Assembly (NCBI GenBank): GCA_938017975.1
Contig: CALIKQ010000024.1
Coordinates: forward strand, 1 to 64,000
Reading direction: 5' to 3'
Length of the DNA: 64,000 nt
Source of the DNA: an uncultured Pseudomonadales bacterium
GTDB lineage: Bacteria > Pseudomonadota > Gammaproteobacteria > Pseudomonadales > Azotimanducaceae
Below, piece after piece: positions 25,406-34,674 of the stretch. The notes under the pieces are model-generated. The model had not been told where the DNA came from, made no database searches, and worked only from the letters and a program-made list of their open reading frames with translations. Position numbers and translations under genes: made by a program. The first letter of the stretch is position 1. Each line of letters begins with the position of its first letter.

Positions 25406-26245
25406 ATGCAAACATACTTAGACCAACTCCAATACGTCCTGGATCACGGTGTTACTACCGACGATAGAACCGGTGTCGGTACGCTTAAGTCCTTTGGCTT
25501 GCAAGCGCGTTACGATTTGTCGAAAGGATTTCCTGCGGTAACGACTAAAAAGCTTGCCTTTAAGGTCATGGCCTCCGAACTCCTATGGTTTATATCTGGG
25601 TCGAGCAATCTTCAAGACCTCAAAGGGATTTATCCTCAGAATAAAATCTGGGATGCAAATTATGAGGACTACCTAGTTAGAAAAAGCCTATCTCTTGGTG
25701 ATGGTGACATGGGCAGAGTCTATGGTACTCAGTGGCGCCGTTGGCTCACTGCCGATGGACAAGAAGTCGATCAGTTAGCAGAGGCAATTGCTCTGATCAA
25801 GAACAATCCGGACTCCAGACGCATCATCGTCAACGCTTGGAATCCCGGTGAAATTGGCGACACACAGGTGGCGCTGCCGCCCTGCCACAATTTTTTTCAG
25901 TTTTTTGTAGCCGAGGGACGCTTGTCATTGCAAATGTATCAGCGGTCAGCCGATATGTTTCTTGGCGTTCCTTTTAATATCGCTTCCTATGCATTGTTAC
26001 TGCACTTGGTCGCAAAGGTCACCGGGCTAACGGTTGGCGAATTCATTCACACGATTGGCGATGCACATATCTATCTTGATTGCATCGAACAAGTTAGAGA
26101 ACAATTGAAGAGAGCACCATTGCCACCGCCATTGCTTGAGATTAAAGATCGAGGTCAGGAGTCCCTGGACGACTTCGCGCTCTCCGATTTAAAGCTCGTC
26201 AACTATGACAGCCATGCATCTATCAAGGCCAAAATGGCGGTTTAA
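25406..26245 (+). CDS. thyA: Thymidylate synthase
   Basis: A 279-residue ThyA, which methylates dUMP to dTMP with methylene-tetrahydrofolate. All signatures are present: TDDRTGVGT (phosphate Arg), FWISG-like LWFISGSSN, RVYGTQWR, the active-site loop LPPCHNFFQFFV with the nucleophilic Cys, and QRSADMFLGVPFNIASYALL. It completes a dNTP-supply unit with the two reductase genes. Its stop codon lies inside the loop of a bidirectional terminator shared with the convergent DUF1244 gene. Confidence 0.97.
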   Translation: MQTYLDQLQYVLDHGVTTDDRTGVGTLKSFGLQARYDLSKGFPAVTTKKLAFKVMASELLWFISGSSNLQDLKGIYPQNKIWDANYEDYLVRKSLSLGDGDMGRVYGTQWRRWLTADGQEVDQLAEAIALIKNNPDSRRIIVNAWNPGEIGDTQVALPPCHNFFQFFVAEGRLSLQMYQRSADMFLGVPFNIASYALLLHLVAKVTGLTVGEFIHTIGDAHIYLDCIEQVREQLKRAPLPPPLLEIKDRGQESLDDFALSDLKLVNYDSHASIKAKMAV

Positions 26246-26255
26246 CCGCCTTTTT
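26236..26255. terminator. Bidirectional terminator shared by thyA and the DUF1244 gene
   Basis: ggcgg-tttaa-ccgcc forms a hairpin followed by ttttt on the plus strand; reading the other way the hairpin is followed by attttgg. The loop contains both stop codons (TAA of thyA at 26243-26245 and TAA of the minus-strand gene at 26242-26244), so the two coding regions overlap by four bases. Confidence 0.75.
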
Positions 26256-26541
26256 CGGCACTTTCTGCAAATGCAGCTTTTTGAGCGTCACTCGCTTCCC
26301 CTTGATATAGATTTTTCCAATCTGCGTAGGGCATCCCATAGATCTCCTTGCGTGCAGCATCGTAATCGATCTCATGTCCGTGCTCTTCGGCGGCCGCTCG
26401 ATACCATTTACTCAAACAATTTCTACAAAAACCCGCTAAATTCATGAGATCGATATTCTGTACAGCTTTATTATCATCGAGATGTTGCAGCAATCGTCTA
26501 AAGGCCTGCGCCTCAACTGCTATTTTCGTTTGATCGTCCAT
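26242..26541 (-). CDS. DUF1244 family protein
   Basis: A 99-residue helical protein of the proteobacterial DUF1244 family, function unknown. Recognition: EAQAFRRLLQHLDDN, then the conserved IDLMNLAGFCRNCLSKWY with a C-x2-C pair, and the GMPYADWKNLYQ block. The Cys pair suggests metal or redox chemistry, which is inference. It converges on thyA, ending inside the shared terminator, and starts 43 bases from the divergent rapA ATG, so it shares a short promoter region with rapA. Confidence 0.8.
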   Translation of the reverse strand: MDDQTKIAVEAQAFRRLLQHLDDNKAVQNIDLMNLAGFCRNCLSKWYRAAAEEHGHEIDYDAARKEIYGMPYADWKNLYQGEASDAQKAAFAESAEKGG

Positions 26542-26584
26542 CTTTTTCTCTTTAACTCTGATTCATGTTGAGTATCACCGAACT

Positions 26585-29467
26585 ATGATTGATTTTAAAC
26601 CCGGACAACGATGGGTCAGCAGAACCGAACCCGAGCTTGGCCTTGGAACCATCCAACTGATCGAGGGACGGCAAGTCATTTGCAACTTTATTGCAGCAGG
26701 GACCACCCGACGATACGCGATTGACGAAGCGCCACTGGCTCGAGCGATCTTTGCCGTCGGCGACATCCTAAAAAATCACCATGGACAATCATTCTCTGTT
26801 ACAGCAACCGAAGCCAAAGGCAATTTACAGTATTACACCTACAGCGACGCCAACGGCACTGCATGCTCAATCAGTGAAATCGAATTGGATCCAGCACTGC
26901 ATTTTAGCAAACCCCAAGATCGACTTTTCCTGAACCAAGTAGATTCAAGAGAAGCCTTCAATCTGCGGTATCACAGTCTGCGAATACAAGCTGAAAATGC
27001 AGGTCAGCCCTTCAATGGACTGGTTGGGCCTCGCACCGCGCTATTGGCCCATCAGCTTTATATTGCTCAGAAAGTTTCTGAACGATCGTCGCCCCGCGTG
27101 CTGCTTGCAGACGAAGTCGGCCTCGGCAAAACCATCGAGGCCGGTCTCATTTTGCATCAGTGGATTCAAAGTGAACGAGGTGCACGGGTCCTGATCCTGG
27201 TTCCCGAGGCGCTCACCGTGCAATGGCTGGTTGAAATGGTAAGGCGATTTAACCTCAACTTTACTATTCTTGACGAACCCCGCTGTCAGGCACTGATCGA
27301 AACGCTATCACCAGCAGAATCGATCGACGAAGCGGATTCCACAACCGAGGCGCCTCAAACATCGGATCGTCAAGATCCTGAGCTTCAAGCCCAAACCAGC
27401 GCCACCAAGGAACGATCAAACCCCTTTGATGCACAACAGCTCGTTATCAGTAGTCTTGCCTTATTTAAGAGCAACCCCGAAAGGCTTGAGCAGGCCACCA
27501 CCTGCCATTGGGACATGGTCATTGTGGATGAGGCACATCACTTAAACTGGTCGGAGAATGATGTAAGTGAGGAGTACAACATCGTCGAGACGCTCTCAAC
27601 TCAAGCAAGGGGACTTTTGCTCCTTTCTGCAACTCCTGAACAGTTTGGCATGGAGGGGCACTTTGGCCGGTTGAAATTACTTGATCCACATCGCTATCCG
27701 AACTTCGAGCAATTTGTCAGCGAACAACACGAATACCGCGAGCTGGCCGAAGACATCAAAGCGTGGCAGGCCAGTGACACAACCAGTCTCAAGGCCCGGC
27801 GTCGACTTCTGAGCCGGCTCGATCTCAAAGATGACACCTCCGATGATGCGCTTCTGGAACAGTTACTCGACAGCTTTGGCCCCGGCTATACCCTATTTAG
27901 AAATCGTCGAGCGAGAGTACTTGATCTCCAGCCAAGGCGAGTGCAGCCCGTTCGGCTGGCTGCGTCAGAGCACCTTATCGATGAGTTAAACCTCTTAACC
28001 AACCCGGCCATCGATAGTCGCGTTCCTTGGTTGAGCGAGTTCCTGAAAGGGCTCAACACGAAAGCCCTCATTCTCTGCCAAACTGCTGCAGTCGCAGAGC
28101 TTCTAGAAAAATATCTCAGGTTAAAGCAAGGTCTTCGAACAGCTTGTTTTCATGAGGGCATGGACCTCATAGCGAGAGATCGCGCGGCGGCCTATTTCGC
28201 TGAGGACCCCAATGGCGCTCAAGCACTGGTCTGTTCTGAAATTGGTTCGGAGGGTCGCAATTTTCAATTCGCTCACCATCTGGTGATGTTTGATCTACCT
28301 GACAACGCTGATCTCATAGAGCAGCGAATTGGCCGGCTTGACCGAATAGGACAAGATCATGCCGTGACCATTCACATTCCGATGCCCGAAGCTTCAGAGA
28401 TGGAGAAGCATTTCGAATGGTTACATACCGGCCTTGATCTGTTTCGAGCACCAAACCCCGCGGGCGCTCAGGCACATCGGCAACTCAAAGATCAGTTTTC
28501 ACAAGTTAGCACCAAGGCGAGCCTAGACACGCTGATCCTTCAAAGTCGTGTCTTGACCGCCGAGTTGTTTGAGCGGCTAGAGCACGGACGGGATCTGCTC
28601 ATTGAGACAGCAAGTTACAATGAGGTCGAAGGCCTCGCGCTTAAAGCGTCTATTGAAAAATTCGATCGAAAACTTGAATTAAGTCATTACCTGATTGATT
28701 CTTTTAGCTATTTTGGACTTGAATATGAGCAGCTTTCCCCTGGAATTAATCACGTAAAGGTCGCCGCAGCGGGCCAAAGCAGCCTAAACGTCAGTCTGGA
28801 GTCTCAAGGGCCGTCAAGCTATCCAGAGCTACCAGAATTAGGAATTACCTACACTTTGGACAGGGCAAGAGCACTGCAGAGGGAGGATATTCGCTTCTTA
28901 ACCTTTGAACATCCTCTTGTTGAACAAGCCTTTGACCGCGTGCTCTCAGACACTCTGGGTAATGCATCGATCAGTGTTATCAAAAGAGACACCATTCCCA
29001 GTGCCACTTTACTGATAGAGGCCATCTTTTGCTTTAACTGTCCAGCGGACCCTGCGCTCGATCTTCGCCGGTACTTGGGCGACAACACGCTCAGAGTCGT
29101 TATTGGACCCGGACCCAGTAACTTGACCGACCGCTTCCCGTTTGATCCTTTGCACGATGCTCTCGATGTGAACCCTGAACCACTGGCACGGGTCATCGCG
29201 CTTCAGCGAACCGCCATAGAAGCGCACTTGGCCTACGCAGATACAGTAGCCAACCAAAATAACGAGAAATATAAGGCCAAAGTTATCGATCAATTTCAAA
29301 CATCGCAACAAGCCTTACTCACAAGAACGCGGATTCTGTCGCTCAAAAACCCCAACATTCCTACTCAAGAAGTCGACATCATTCAGCAACGGATGAACAT
29401 TGGTCTGCTGGCGCTCCAAGATATAACCCCTCGTCTTGAGGCTCTTCGGGTCATCATTGCTGCCTGA
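26585..29467 (+). CDS. rapA: RNA polymerase-associated ATPase RapA (HepA), Swi2/Snf2 family
   Basis: A 960-residue RapA, which binds RNA polymerase and uses ATP to promote recycling after transcription. Order: tandem Tudor-like N-terminal domains (GQRWVSRTEPELGLGTI), ATPase motif I DEVGLGKT at 176-183, motif II DEAHH at 315-319, motif III LLSATPEQF, helicase C block CSEIGSEGRNFQFAHH, and motif VI QRIGRLDRIGQ, then the RapA-specific C terminus. About 40 residues rich in Glu, Ser, Thr and Gln are inserted at 233-275 compared with E. coli RapA. Its 3' end overlaps the convergent glycosyltransferase gene by 14 bases. Confidence 0.96.
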   Translation: MIDFKPGQRWVSRTEPELGLGTIQLIEGRQVICNFIAAGTTRRYAIDEAPLARAIFAVGDILKNHHGQSFSVTATEAKGNLQYYTYSDANGTACSISEIELDPALHFSKPQDRLFLNQVDSREAFNLRYHSLRIQAENAGQPFNGLVGPRTALLAHQLYIAQKVSERSSPRVLLADEVGLGKTIEAGLILHQWIQSERGARVLILVPEALTVQWLVEMVRRFNLNFTILDEPRCQALIETLSPAESIDEADSTTEAPQTSDRQDPELQAQTSATKERSNPFDAQQLVISSLALFKSNPERLEQATTCHWDMVIVDEAHHLNWSENDVSEEYNIVETLSTQARGLLLLSATPEQFGMEGHFGRLKLLDPHRYPNFEQFVSEQHEYRELAEDIKAWQASDTTSLKARRRLLSRLDLKDDTSDDALLEQLLDSFGPGYTLFRNRRARVLDLQPRRVQPVRLAASEHLIDELNLLTNPAIDSRVPWLSEFLKGLNTKALILCQTAAVAELLEKYLRLKQGLRTACFHEGMDLIARDRAAAYFAEDPNGAQALVCSEIGSEGRNFQFAHHLVMFDLPDNADLIEQRIGRLDRIGQDHAVTIHIPMPEASEMEKHFEWLHTGLDLFRAPNPAGAQAHRQLKDQFSQVSTKASLDTLILQSRVLTAELFERLEHGRDLLIETASYNEVEGLALKASIEKFDRKLELSHYLIDSFSYFGLEYEQLSPGINHVKVAAAGQSSLNVSLESQGPSSYPELPELGITYTLDRARALQREDIRFLTFEHPLVEQAFDRVLSDTLGNASISVIKRDTIPSATLLIEAIFCFNCPADPALDLRRYLGDNTLRVVIGPGPSNLTDRFPFDPLHDALDVNPEPLARVIALQRTAIEAHLAYADTVANQNNEKYKAKVIDQFQTSQQALLTRTRILSLKNPNIPTQEVDIIQQRMNIGLLALQDITPRLEALRVIIAA

Positions 29468-30518
29468 AATCGCTGCACGCCCCTTCAATTAACTCGCGCC
29501 AAGCGGATGCCTGCTTTTTAAACGCAAAATCCGCCACCCAAGCCCGTGGGTCCTCCGCGACTTCTTTACTGAGGCAATCCGCCGCACCTTTTGGGTCTTG
29601 ATAGCGCTGATGTGCCGGTACATATTCCGGATAAGCAAGCTGGTCAGGCACGACAGGAGTACAGCCCAGCGCCATTGCCTCCATCACCGACAAGCCCTGG
29701 AACTCTTGGTCCGCAGTTGAAAGCACAAAAGCACTCTGTCTTAGCAGCTGCTCGTACTCCTGCTGATTCTTGAGGTAACCCACTTTGCCCAAGCGTCCGT
29801 TCCGCTCAAGCAACGCGACGGCTGCCGTCATCGCTTGAGGAATCTGCCGGAACTGCTGCCCCACCAAGTGCACTCTGCCCTTCGGCACTCGTTGAATAAT
29901 TTCTTGAATCACTGCCAGCAGGCGCTCGGGCCCCTTATCAAATTCCCAGCGATGATTCCAAACAATGTCTCGGGTTGAAGCCAGCTGAAACGAGCTGAAC
30001 AGCGCATCATCCAGCGGAACAGGCAATATCAGCGATTTCGACGATAATCGGCTGACCAAGCCCTTGGGGACGCCATCAGGAAATCTTTTTAACAGCGAAT
30101 TGGCACCCTCAAAGAATGTACGCCGATTAAATTCTGAATTAAACACCAATTGATCCGCAGACAACGCGGTATAGATGGAGGTGAGCTGCGCTTCAAGGGA
30201 ATGGTTTGTTTCACCCCGACTGGGAAAAGCGAATTGATTTTCGTGGAAATAGACCAGCGAGGGCTTATGAGAAAGCTGAGGAGAAAGGCCCTTGAGGGTT
30301 GCCAGATCGGTAACTGAGGTCGCTATGATCAGATCAATCTCAGCGATCTGCGTCAATTGATCCGAAAAAGTCATCGCGTTGCCTCGAGCACGCCAACTAA
30401 AGTGTCTAGGCGGCAGGGTCATGATGCGGAAATGCCACTCAGGAAAACCCGAAACCAATCGCCGACGCCAGTACTGATGGCTTACGGCATCATAGGCCGA
30501 CAAAAGCAGAATGTTCAT
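29454..30518 (-). CDS. DUF3524-type glycosyltransferase, tRNA-queuosine mannosyltransferase-like
   Basis: A 354-residue GT-B glycosyltransferase whose N terminus (LLLSAYDAVSHQYWRRRL, LPPRHFSWRARGN, YFHENQFAFP) matches the DUF3524/GTDC1 family. The C-terminal half has the nucleotide-sugar site ADQEFQGLSVMEAMALGCTPV. The animal member of this family mannosylates queuosine in tRNA-Asp; the bacterial role is less certain, and no queuosine gene is in the window. The 14-base overlap of 3' ends with rapA is unusual but both frames are well supported. Confidence 0.82.
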   Translation of the reverse strand: MNILLLSAYDAVSHQYWRRRLVSGFPEWHFRIMTLPPRHFSWRARGNAMTFSDQLTQIAEIDLIIATSVTDLATLKGLSPQLSHKPSLVYFHENQFAFPSRGETNHSLEAQLTSIYTALSADQLVFNSEFNRRTFFEGANSLLKRFPDGVPKGLVSRLSSKSLILPVPLDDALFSSFQLASTRDIVWNHRWEFDKGPERLLAVIQEIIQRVPKGRVHLVGQQFRQIPQAMTAAVALLERNGRLGKVGYLKNQQEYEQLLRQSAFVLSTADQEFQGLSVMEAMALGCTPVVPDQLAYPEYVPAHQRYQDPKGAADCLSKEVAEDPRAWVADFAFKKQASAWRELIEGACSDFRQQ

Positions 30519-30768
30519 CGTGAATCGCCCCGTGAATCAACGCCCATCATAGCCTTAACCCATCGCTTTTAATCTACGCATCGATTTGCGCCAACACTGC
30601 TGCTCAGCCAGTTCCGATTTTTCATTTCATCAAACGCCTATCTAATATTCATCAAAGACCTGAGCCTCGCATCGCACCCTCTAACATCAAGCAGTGGCTC
30701 AACACATGCGGCTGCGCACATGGTATTCTTGTCGCTCAATTGCGGGTTCAAGTAAGGGAGTCAGTAGC

Positions 30769-31986
30769 ATGTCAACAATGGTCATAATCGGCGGCGGCCA
30801 AGCCGCAGGCCAAGCAATCGCTAGCCTGAGACAAGAGGGTTTTGAAGGGCGAATTTTAATGATTGGCGACGAGCCTGCACTTCCTTATGGACGACCTCCC
30901 CTGTCTAAGCAATACCTTTCCGGGGCAATTCCGTCAGAGAAGCTCGCAGTTAGACCAGAAAAATTCTATCAGGACCGAAACGTCGAACTGCGTCTGGGGG
31001 AGACCGTTACACAAATCAGCCCCTTAGAAAAAACCGTTTCGATCCATGAGGAGAGCATCCCTTACGATAAACTTCTGATTGCAACCGGTAGCACGCCTCG
31101 CCGACTCACAATTGAGGGCAGTCAATTGGACGGCATTCATTATCTGCGGACACAAGCTGACGTTGATGCGATCAGAGAAGATATGAGTCATGCCAAAAAT
31201 CTCTGTATCGTCGGCGGAGGCTACATCGGACTCGAGGTCGCCTCGGTAGCAGTGACTGCCGGTCTTAACGTTGATGTTCTAGAGATGGAGAACCGCATCC
31301 TCCAGCGAGTTACGACACCCTTCATGAGCGACTTCTACCATGGATTACACACAAACAGGGGCGTCAATATTCATACAAACACTGGCTGCTCAGGTTTCCG
31401 AGGCGCGGCCGGTCGAGTGACGCACGTCATTTGTGGCGATAAGGAAATTGAGGCCGACATCGTTATTGTGGGCATTGGCATTATCCCCAACACACAGCTA
31501 GCGCTTGAAGCTGGGCTGGCTGTCGACAATGGGATCGTTGTTAACGAGCAGTGTCAAACTTCAGACCCTCACATTTATGCCGCAGGTGATTGCACGAATC
31601 ATCCGAACCCAATTTTAGGAAAAAGGTTACGCTTAGAGTCTGTACCCAATGCAATGGATCAGGCCCGAACTGCGGCAGCAAACATGTTGGACATTAACAA
31701 GCGCTATGCTGCCGTGCCTTGGTTTTGGTCAGATCAATATGATCTGAAGCTGCAAATGCTGGGCTTTTCAGGCGATGCCGACGCCTCTGTCCTTCGCGGA
31801 GACCCGAGCGCCCTTCAGTTTGCTCAGTTCTACCTTTCCGAAGGTAAAATCGTTGCTGTTGATGCTGTCAATAGCCCGAAGGAATTCATGGTCGCCAAAC
31901 AGCTTTTTGGCCTTACGGTCGACCCTGGGGCTCTCACAGACCCAGAGGTCGACCTCAAATCACTGATCCCTGTACGCACTGCTTGA
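30769..31986 (+). CDS. Ferredoxin reductase (putidaredoxin-reductase type) of the CYP153 system
   Basis: A 405-residue FAD/NAD(P)H oxidoreductase that passes electrons to a [2Fe-2S] ferredoxin. It has the FAD fold MVIIGGGQAAGQA, PYGRPPLSKQYL (typical of this class), the NADH fold CIVGGGYIGLEVA, and the second FAD contact IYAAGDCTNHPN. Start at 30769 is supported by AGGGAG eight bases upstream; an upstream start at 30694 would add a non-conserved leader. Ferredoxin and CYP153 genes follow in the same direction, separated by 225 and 293 bases. Confidence 0.92.
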   Translation: MSTMVIIGGGQAAGQAIASLRQEGFEGRILMIGDEPALPYGRPPLSKQYLSGAIPSEKLAVRPEKFYQDRNVELRLGETVTQISPLEKTVSIHEESIPYDKLLIATGSTPRRLTIEGSQLDGIHYLRTQADVDAIREDMSHAKNLCIVGGGYIGLEVASVAVTAGLNVDVLEMENRILQRVTTPFMSDFYHGLHTNRGVNIHTNTGCSGFRGAAGRVTHVICGDKEIEADIVIVGIGIIPNTQLALEAGLAVDNGIVVNEQCQTSDPHIYAAGDCTNHPNPILGKRLRLESVPNAMDQARTAAANMLDINKRYAAVPWFWSDQYDLKLQMLGFSGDADASVLRGDPSALQFAQFYLSEGKIVAVDAVNSPKEFMVAKQLFGLTVDPGALTDPEVDLKSLIPVRTA

Positions 31987-32211
31987 AGGTCACCACGGCA
32001 CTTGATTGGGTGATCATCGGACTCTTATATGAACGCCGATGAGAGCCGTCAAAACAATCATGTGCTCAAACTTGCAGATCGATCAGGGCGGTTTCAGGGT
32101 GTCTATGCCTAAAGCCTCTGAATCACTGTTCATGGCCAGACGACTATACTTTTCTTGCGATCTATCGAATAATTGGCAACAAATTTAATCACCAGTGAAA
32201 CGGAGTGAGAC

Positions 32212-32532
32212 ATGCCCAGCGTTAAGTTTATTGAGCACAACGGAAAAGAGCACGTCGTCGAGGGCGACAATGGCGACAGCCTCATGGTGATTGCAACCAG
32301 CAATCTTGTTCCGGGCATTGATGCTGATTGTGGCGGCGAGTGTTCTTGCGCAACGTGTCATGTGCTCGTCGATGATGCTTGGATGGATAAGCTCTCACCG
32401 ATCTCCGAGACTGAAGAATCTATGCTCGATCTGAACCCGGACCGAGAACCCAATTCTCGATTGAGCTGCCAGATCCCTTTAAGCGACGATCTCGACGGCA
32501 TTGTCGTAAACCTGCCAGAATTTCAATATTAA
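32212..32532 (+). CDS. [2Fe-2S] ferredoxin of the CYP153 system
   Basis: A 106-residue adrenodoxin/putidaredoxin-type ferredoxin. Cluster ligands are Cys40, Cys46, Cys49 (C-x5-C-x2-C within DADCGGECSCATC) and Cys86 (RLSCQIPL). It shuttles electrons from the reductase at 30769-31986 to the P450 at 32826-34082. A strong GGAGTGAG lies before the ATG. A stable hairpin follows 12 bases after its stop, which could set more ferredoxin than P450 message. Confidence 0.95.
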   Translation: MPSVKFIEHNGKEHVVEGDNGDSLMVIATSNLVPGIDADCGGECSCATCHVLVDDAWMDKLSPISETEESMLDLNPDREPNSRLSCQIPLSDDLDGIVVNLPEFQY

Positions 32533-32544
32533 TTGATGCCTGTA

Positions 32545-32576
32545 AGCCCTTCGGTTCGATCATCAGCCGAGGGGCT
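32545..32576 (+). terminator. Strong hairpin after the ferredoxin gene (partial terminator or processing site)
   Basis: agcccttcggtt pairs along all 12 positions (two G-U) with agccgaggggct across an eight-base loop. No T-run follows, so this may be a Rho-assisted terminator or an mRNA-stabilising 3' structure rather than a classic intrinsic terminator. Confidence 0.45.
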
Positions 32577-32825
32577 AGAGATGCCTTGATGCGCTGATTC
32601 TAGCAGCACTGGCTCTCCCAGCCAGGGTTGCATTGCAGCACAGCAGTGCTCGAGATTACCCTTCACGCGACATTAGCTCGCGCCATCTTGTCTACTGATT
32701 GCACTCTGATTGCCCCATTTTCGAGACTCGCACCTTTACTAGGCTCGTGCTAAATTCAGAGGTTAAGAACCTGAGCATCGATCTTCAAAGATCTCAACTC
32801 GCGTAATGACACCCAGGAGCAAGCT

Positions 32826-34082
32826 ATGAGCGAAGCCATCAGCCTTAACCAATCAGCTTTAGACGACCCTTGGTCGGTTCCCTTATCTGAACTCGATCCA
32901 AGCCAACCCGCCGTTTTTCAAACAGACAGTCAATTTGGCTTTTTTGAGCGCCTCCGAGCTGAAGACCCAGTTCACTATCACGAAGATAGTATCTTTGGCC
33001 CCTACTGGTCGATCACCAAGTTCAACGACATTATGGCTGTCGATAAAGACCACAAGCGCTTCTCGTCTGATCCTGGCATCACCCTCACTGAACGTCAGGC
33101 AGATTTTTCTACCCCAAATTTTATCAGCATGGACCCACCCAAGCACGACGTCCAAAGAAAAGCTGTCACGGGAGTCGTTGCACCTGTCAACCTAGCCAAA
33201 CTTGAGCCCATCATTCGTGAGCGGGCGGCAAACATTCTTGACGGACTGCCTATCGGAGAGACATTTAACTGGGTCGACCACGTTTCCATAGAATTGACGA
33301 CTCAGATGCTCGCTACCCTGTTCGACTTCCCTTTCGAGGACCGAAGAAAGCTCACCTACTGGTCCGATATGGCAACCAGCGGAGAGCTCGCTGGTGGGCC
33401 AACGCCAGAGCCCGCACGTCGAGCCGCAATGCTCGAATGTTTGGATTATTTTCAACGGCTGTGGCGCGAGCGCGAAGGCGTAGCGCCCGATGTTGGCATC
33501 GACCTAATTTCAATGATGGCCAACAACCCGGATACCCAAGACATGGATCCTATGGAGTATTTGGGCAACTTAATACTGCTTATTGTCGGTGGCAATGATA
33601 CAACTCGGAACTCAATTTCGGGTGGCGTGCTTTTTTTGAACGAGAATCCGGACCAGTATGCCAAGCTCAGAGCAAACCCTGCCCTGATCACGTCGATGGT
33701 TCCAGAAATTATTCGTTACCAGACTCCGCTGACCTATATGCGCCGTACCGCCCTCGAGGACGTTGAGTTGCGAGGCAAAACCATCCGAAAAGGTGACAAA
33801 CTGGCTATGTGGTATGTCTCAGGCAATCGAGACGAAGAGGTCATTGATCGACCCAAGGATTTCATTATCGATCGGGCCAATCCTCGCCACCACTTGTCCT
33901 TTGGCTTCGGAATCCACCGATGCATGGGCAACCGGCTGGCTGAAATGCAGCTCAGACTTCTGTGGGAAGAAATTCTCAATCGCTTTGAGCACGTAGAAGT
34001 TGTCGGACCTCCAGAGCGCGTCCAATCGAGCTTCGTTCGTGGTTACAGTGACCTTCCTGTAGTTGTGCACCCTAAACGGTAA
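32826..34082 (+). CDS. cyp153: CYP153-family cytochrome P450 (alkane/fatty-acid terminal hydroxylase)
   Basis: A 418-residue class I P450 with the sequence style of CYP153A, which hydroxylates the terminal carbon of medium-chain alkanes and fatty acids. Visible: SMDPPKHDVQRKAV, the I-helix VGGNDTTRNS, K-helix EIIR, and the heme loop LSFGFGIHRCMGNRLAEMQ; the long match around the heme loop is characteristic of CYP153. The reductase and ferredoxin upstream give a complete three-component hydroxylase. No alcohol or aldehyde dehydrogenase, alkB or AraC-type activator is adjacent. CAGGAG lies before the ATG. Confidence 0.93.
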   Translation: MSEAISLNQSALDDPWSVPLSELDPSQPAVFQTDSQFGFFERLRAEDPVHYHEDSIFGPYWSITKFNDIMAVDKDHKRFSSDPGITLTERQADFSTPNFISMDPPKHDVQRKAVTGVVAPVNLAKLEPIIRERAANILDGLPIGETFNWVDHVSIELTTQMLATLFDFPFEDRRKLTYWSDMATSGELAGGPTPEPARRAAMLECLDYFQRLWREREGVAPDVGIDLISMMANNPDTQDMDPMEYLGNLILLIVGGNDTTRNSISGGVLFLNENPDQYAKLRANPALITSMVPEIIRYQTPLTYMRRTALEDVELRGKTIRKGDKLAMWYVSGNRDEEVIDRPKDFIIDRANPRHHLSFGFGIHRCMGNRLAEMQLRLLWEEILNRFEHVEVVGPPERVQSSFVRGYSDLPVVVHPKR

Positions 34083-34441
34083 TTCGGCCCAGGAAGGTCC
34101 CTGAGCACGCAATATTGAGCAAAGCGTTTAGCCTCGACATGGTTCATGACGGTCGATGCATGGCGCTGAGCACTCGCGGCTTAATCGCCCTTCAACGCTG
34201 AGAGCCAGCTTTGTTCCTGACCTTTGGAGCATTGGGTCTCCTCGGAAGGACGAGGGCGCGTTCATCCCTGTCGCCCTCGAATTCATTTCGTTATTTTTGG
34301 CAGATATCCTCCGCGTGGTGCAGACGCTAGAATTGAGCAAGGCCAAGCAAACAATGCATGCTCGCCGGGAAGACTAGACTAACAAATTGGAACCATTACG
34401 TTTGATGGCAGACCGCGAATGCGTTGTCTGCTAAAAAGGAC
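34083..34441. other. Intergenic region with two inverted repeats between cyp153 and bfd
   Basis: 359 bases between convergent genes. Two hairpins are visible: 34251-34279 (8-bp stem, T-rich after it on the plus strand) and 34408-34431 (gcagac/gtctgc, 12-base loop). Short open frames lack motifs and ribosome-binding sites, and I see no gene. Confidence 0.5.
34251..34279 (+). terminator. Possible terminator of the CYP153 transcript
   Basis: cgagggcg and cgccctcg form an exact 8-bp stem around a 13-base loop; the following 20 bases are T-rich and contain ttattttt. It lies about 170 bases after the cyp153 stop. Confidence 0.35.
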
Positions 34442-34660
34442 CTACCCGACAGCGACTTTTGTAACATCCTCAACGATAGCCTGTGAGAAAAGCCGCTGAT
34501 CTTGTTGTATGGCGTCGATCATTGTCAACGCATGGTCCAAGCATTGCCCACAATTACTTGCAAGCCCATAGTCGGCGCGCAGCGCGTCGATACCCAGACC
34601 CTCACGGGCATAAGCTTCGACCGTGCGGCTGCTGATTCTGTTACAAACACAAACTATCAT
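34442..34660 (-). CDS. bfd: Bacterioferritin-associated ferredoxin Bfd
   Basis: A 72-residue [2Fe-2S] BFD-like protein, which binds bacterioferritin and reduces its iron core so iron can be released. Ligands Cys4, Cys6 (CVCNRIS), Cys37 and Cys40 (NCGQC) are all present. It is divergent from bfr, and its short upstream region contains a Fur-box-like site, consistent with expression when iron is scarce. Confidence 0.93.
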   Translation of the reverse strand: MIVCVCNRISSRTVEAYAREGLGIDALRADYGLASNCGQCLDHALTMIDAIQQDQRLFSQAIVEDVTKVAVG

Positions 34661-34674
34661 TCCCTAATTCTAAA

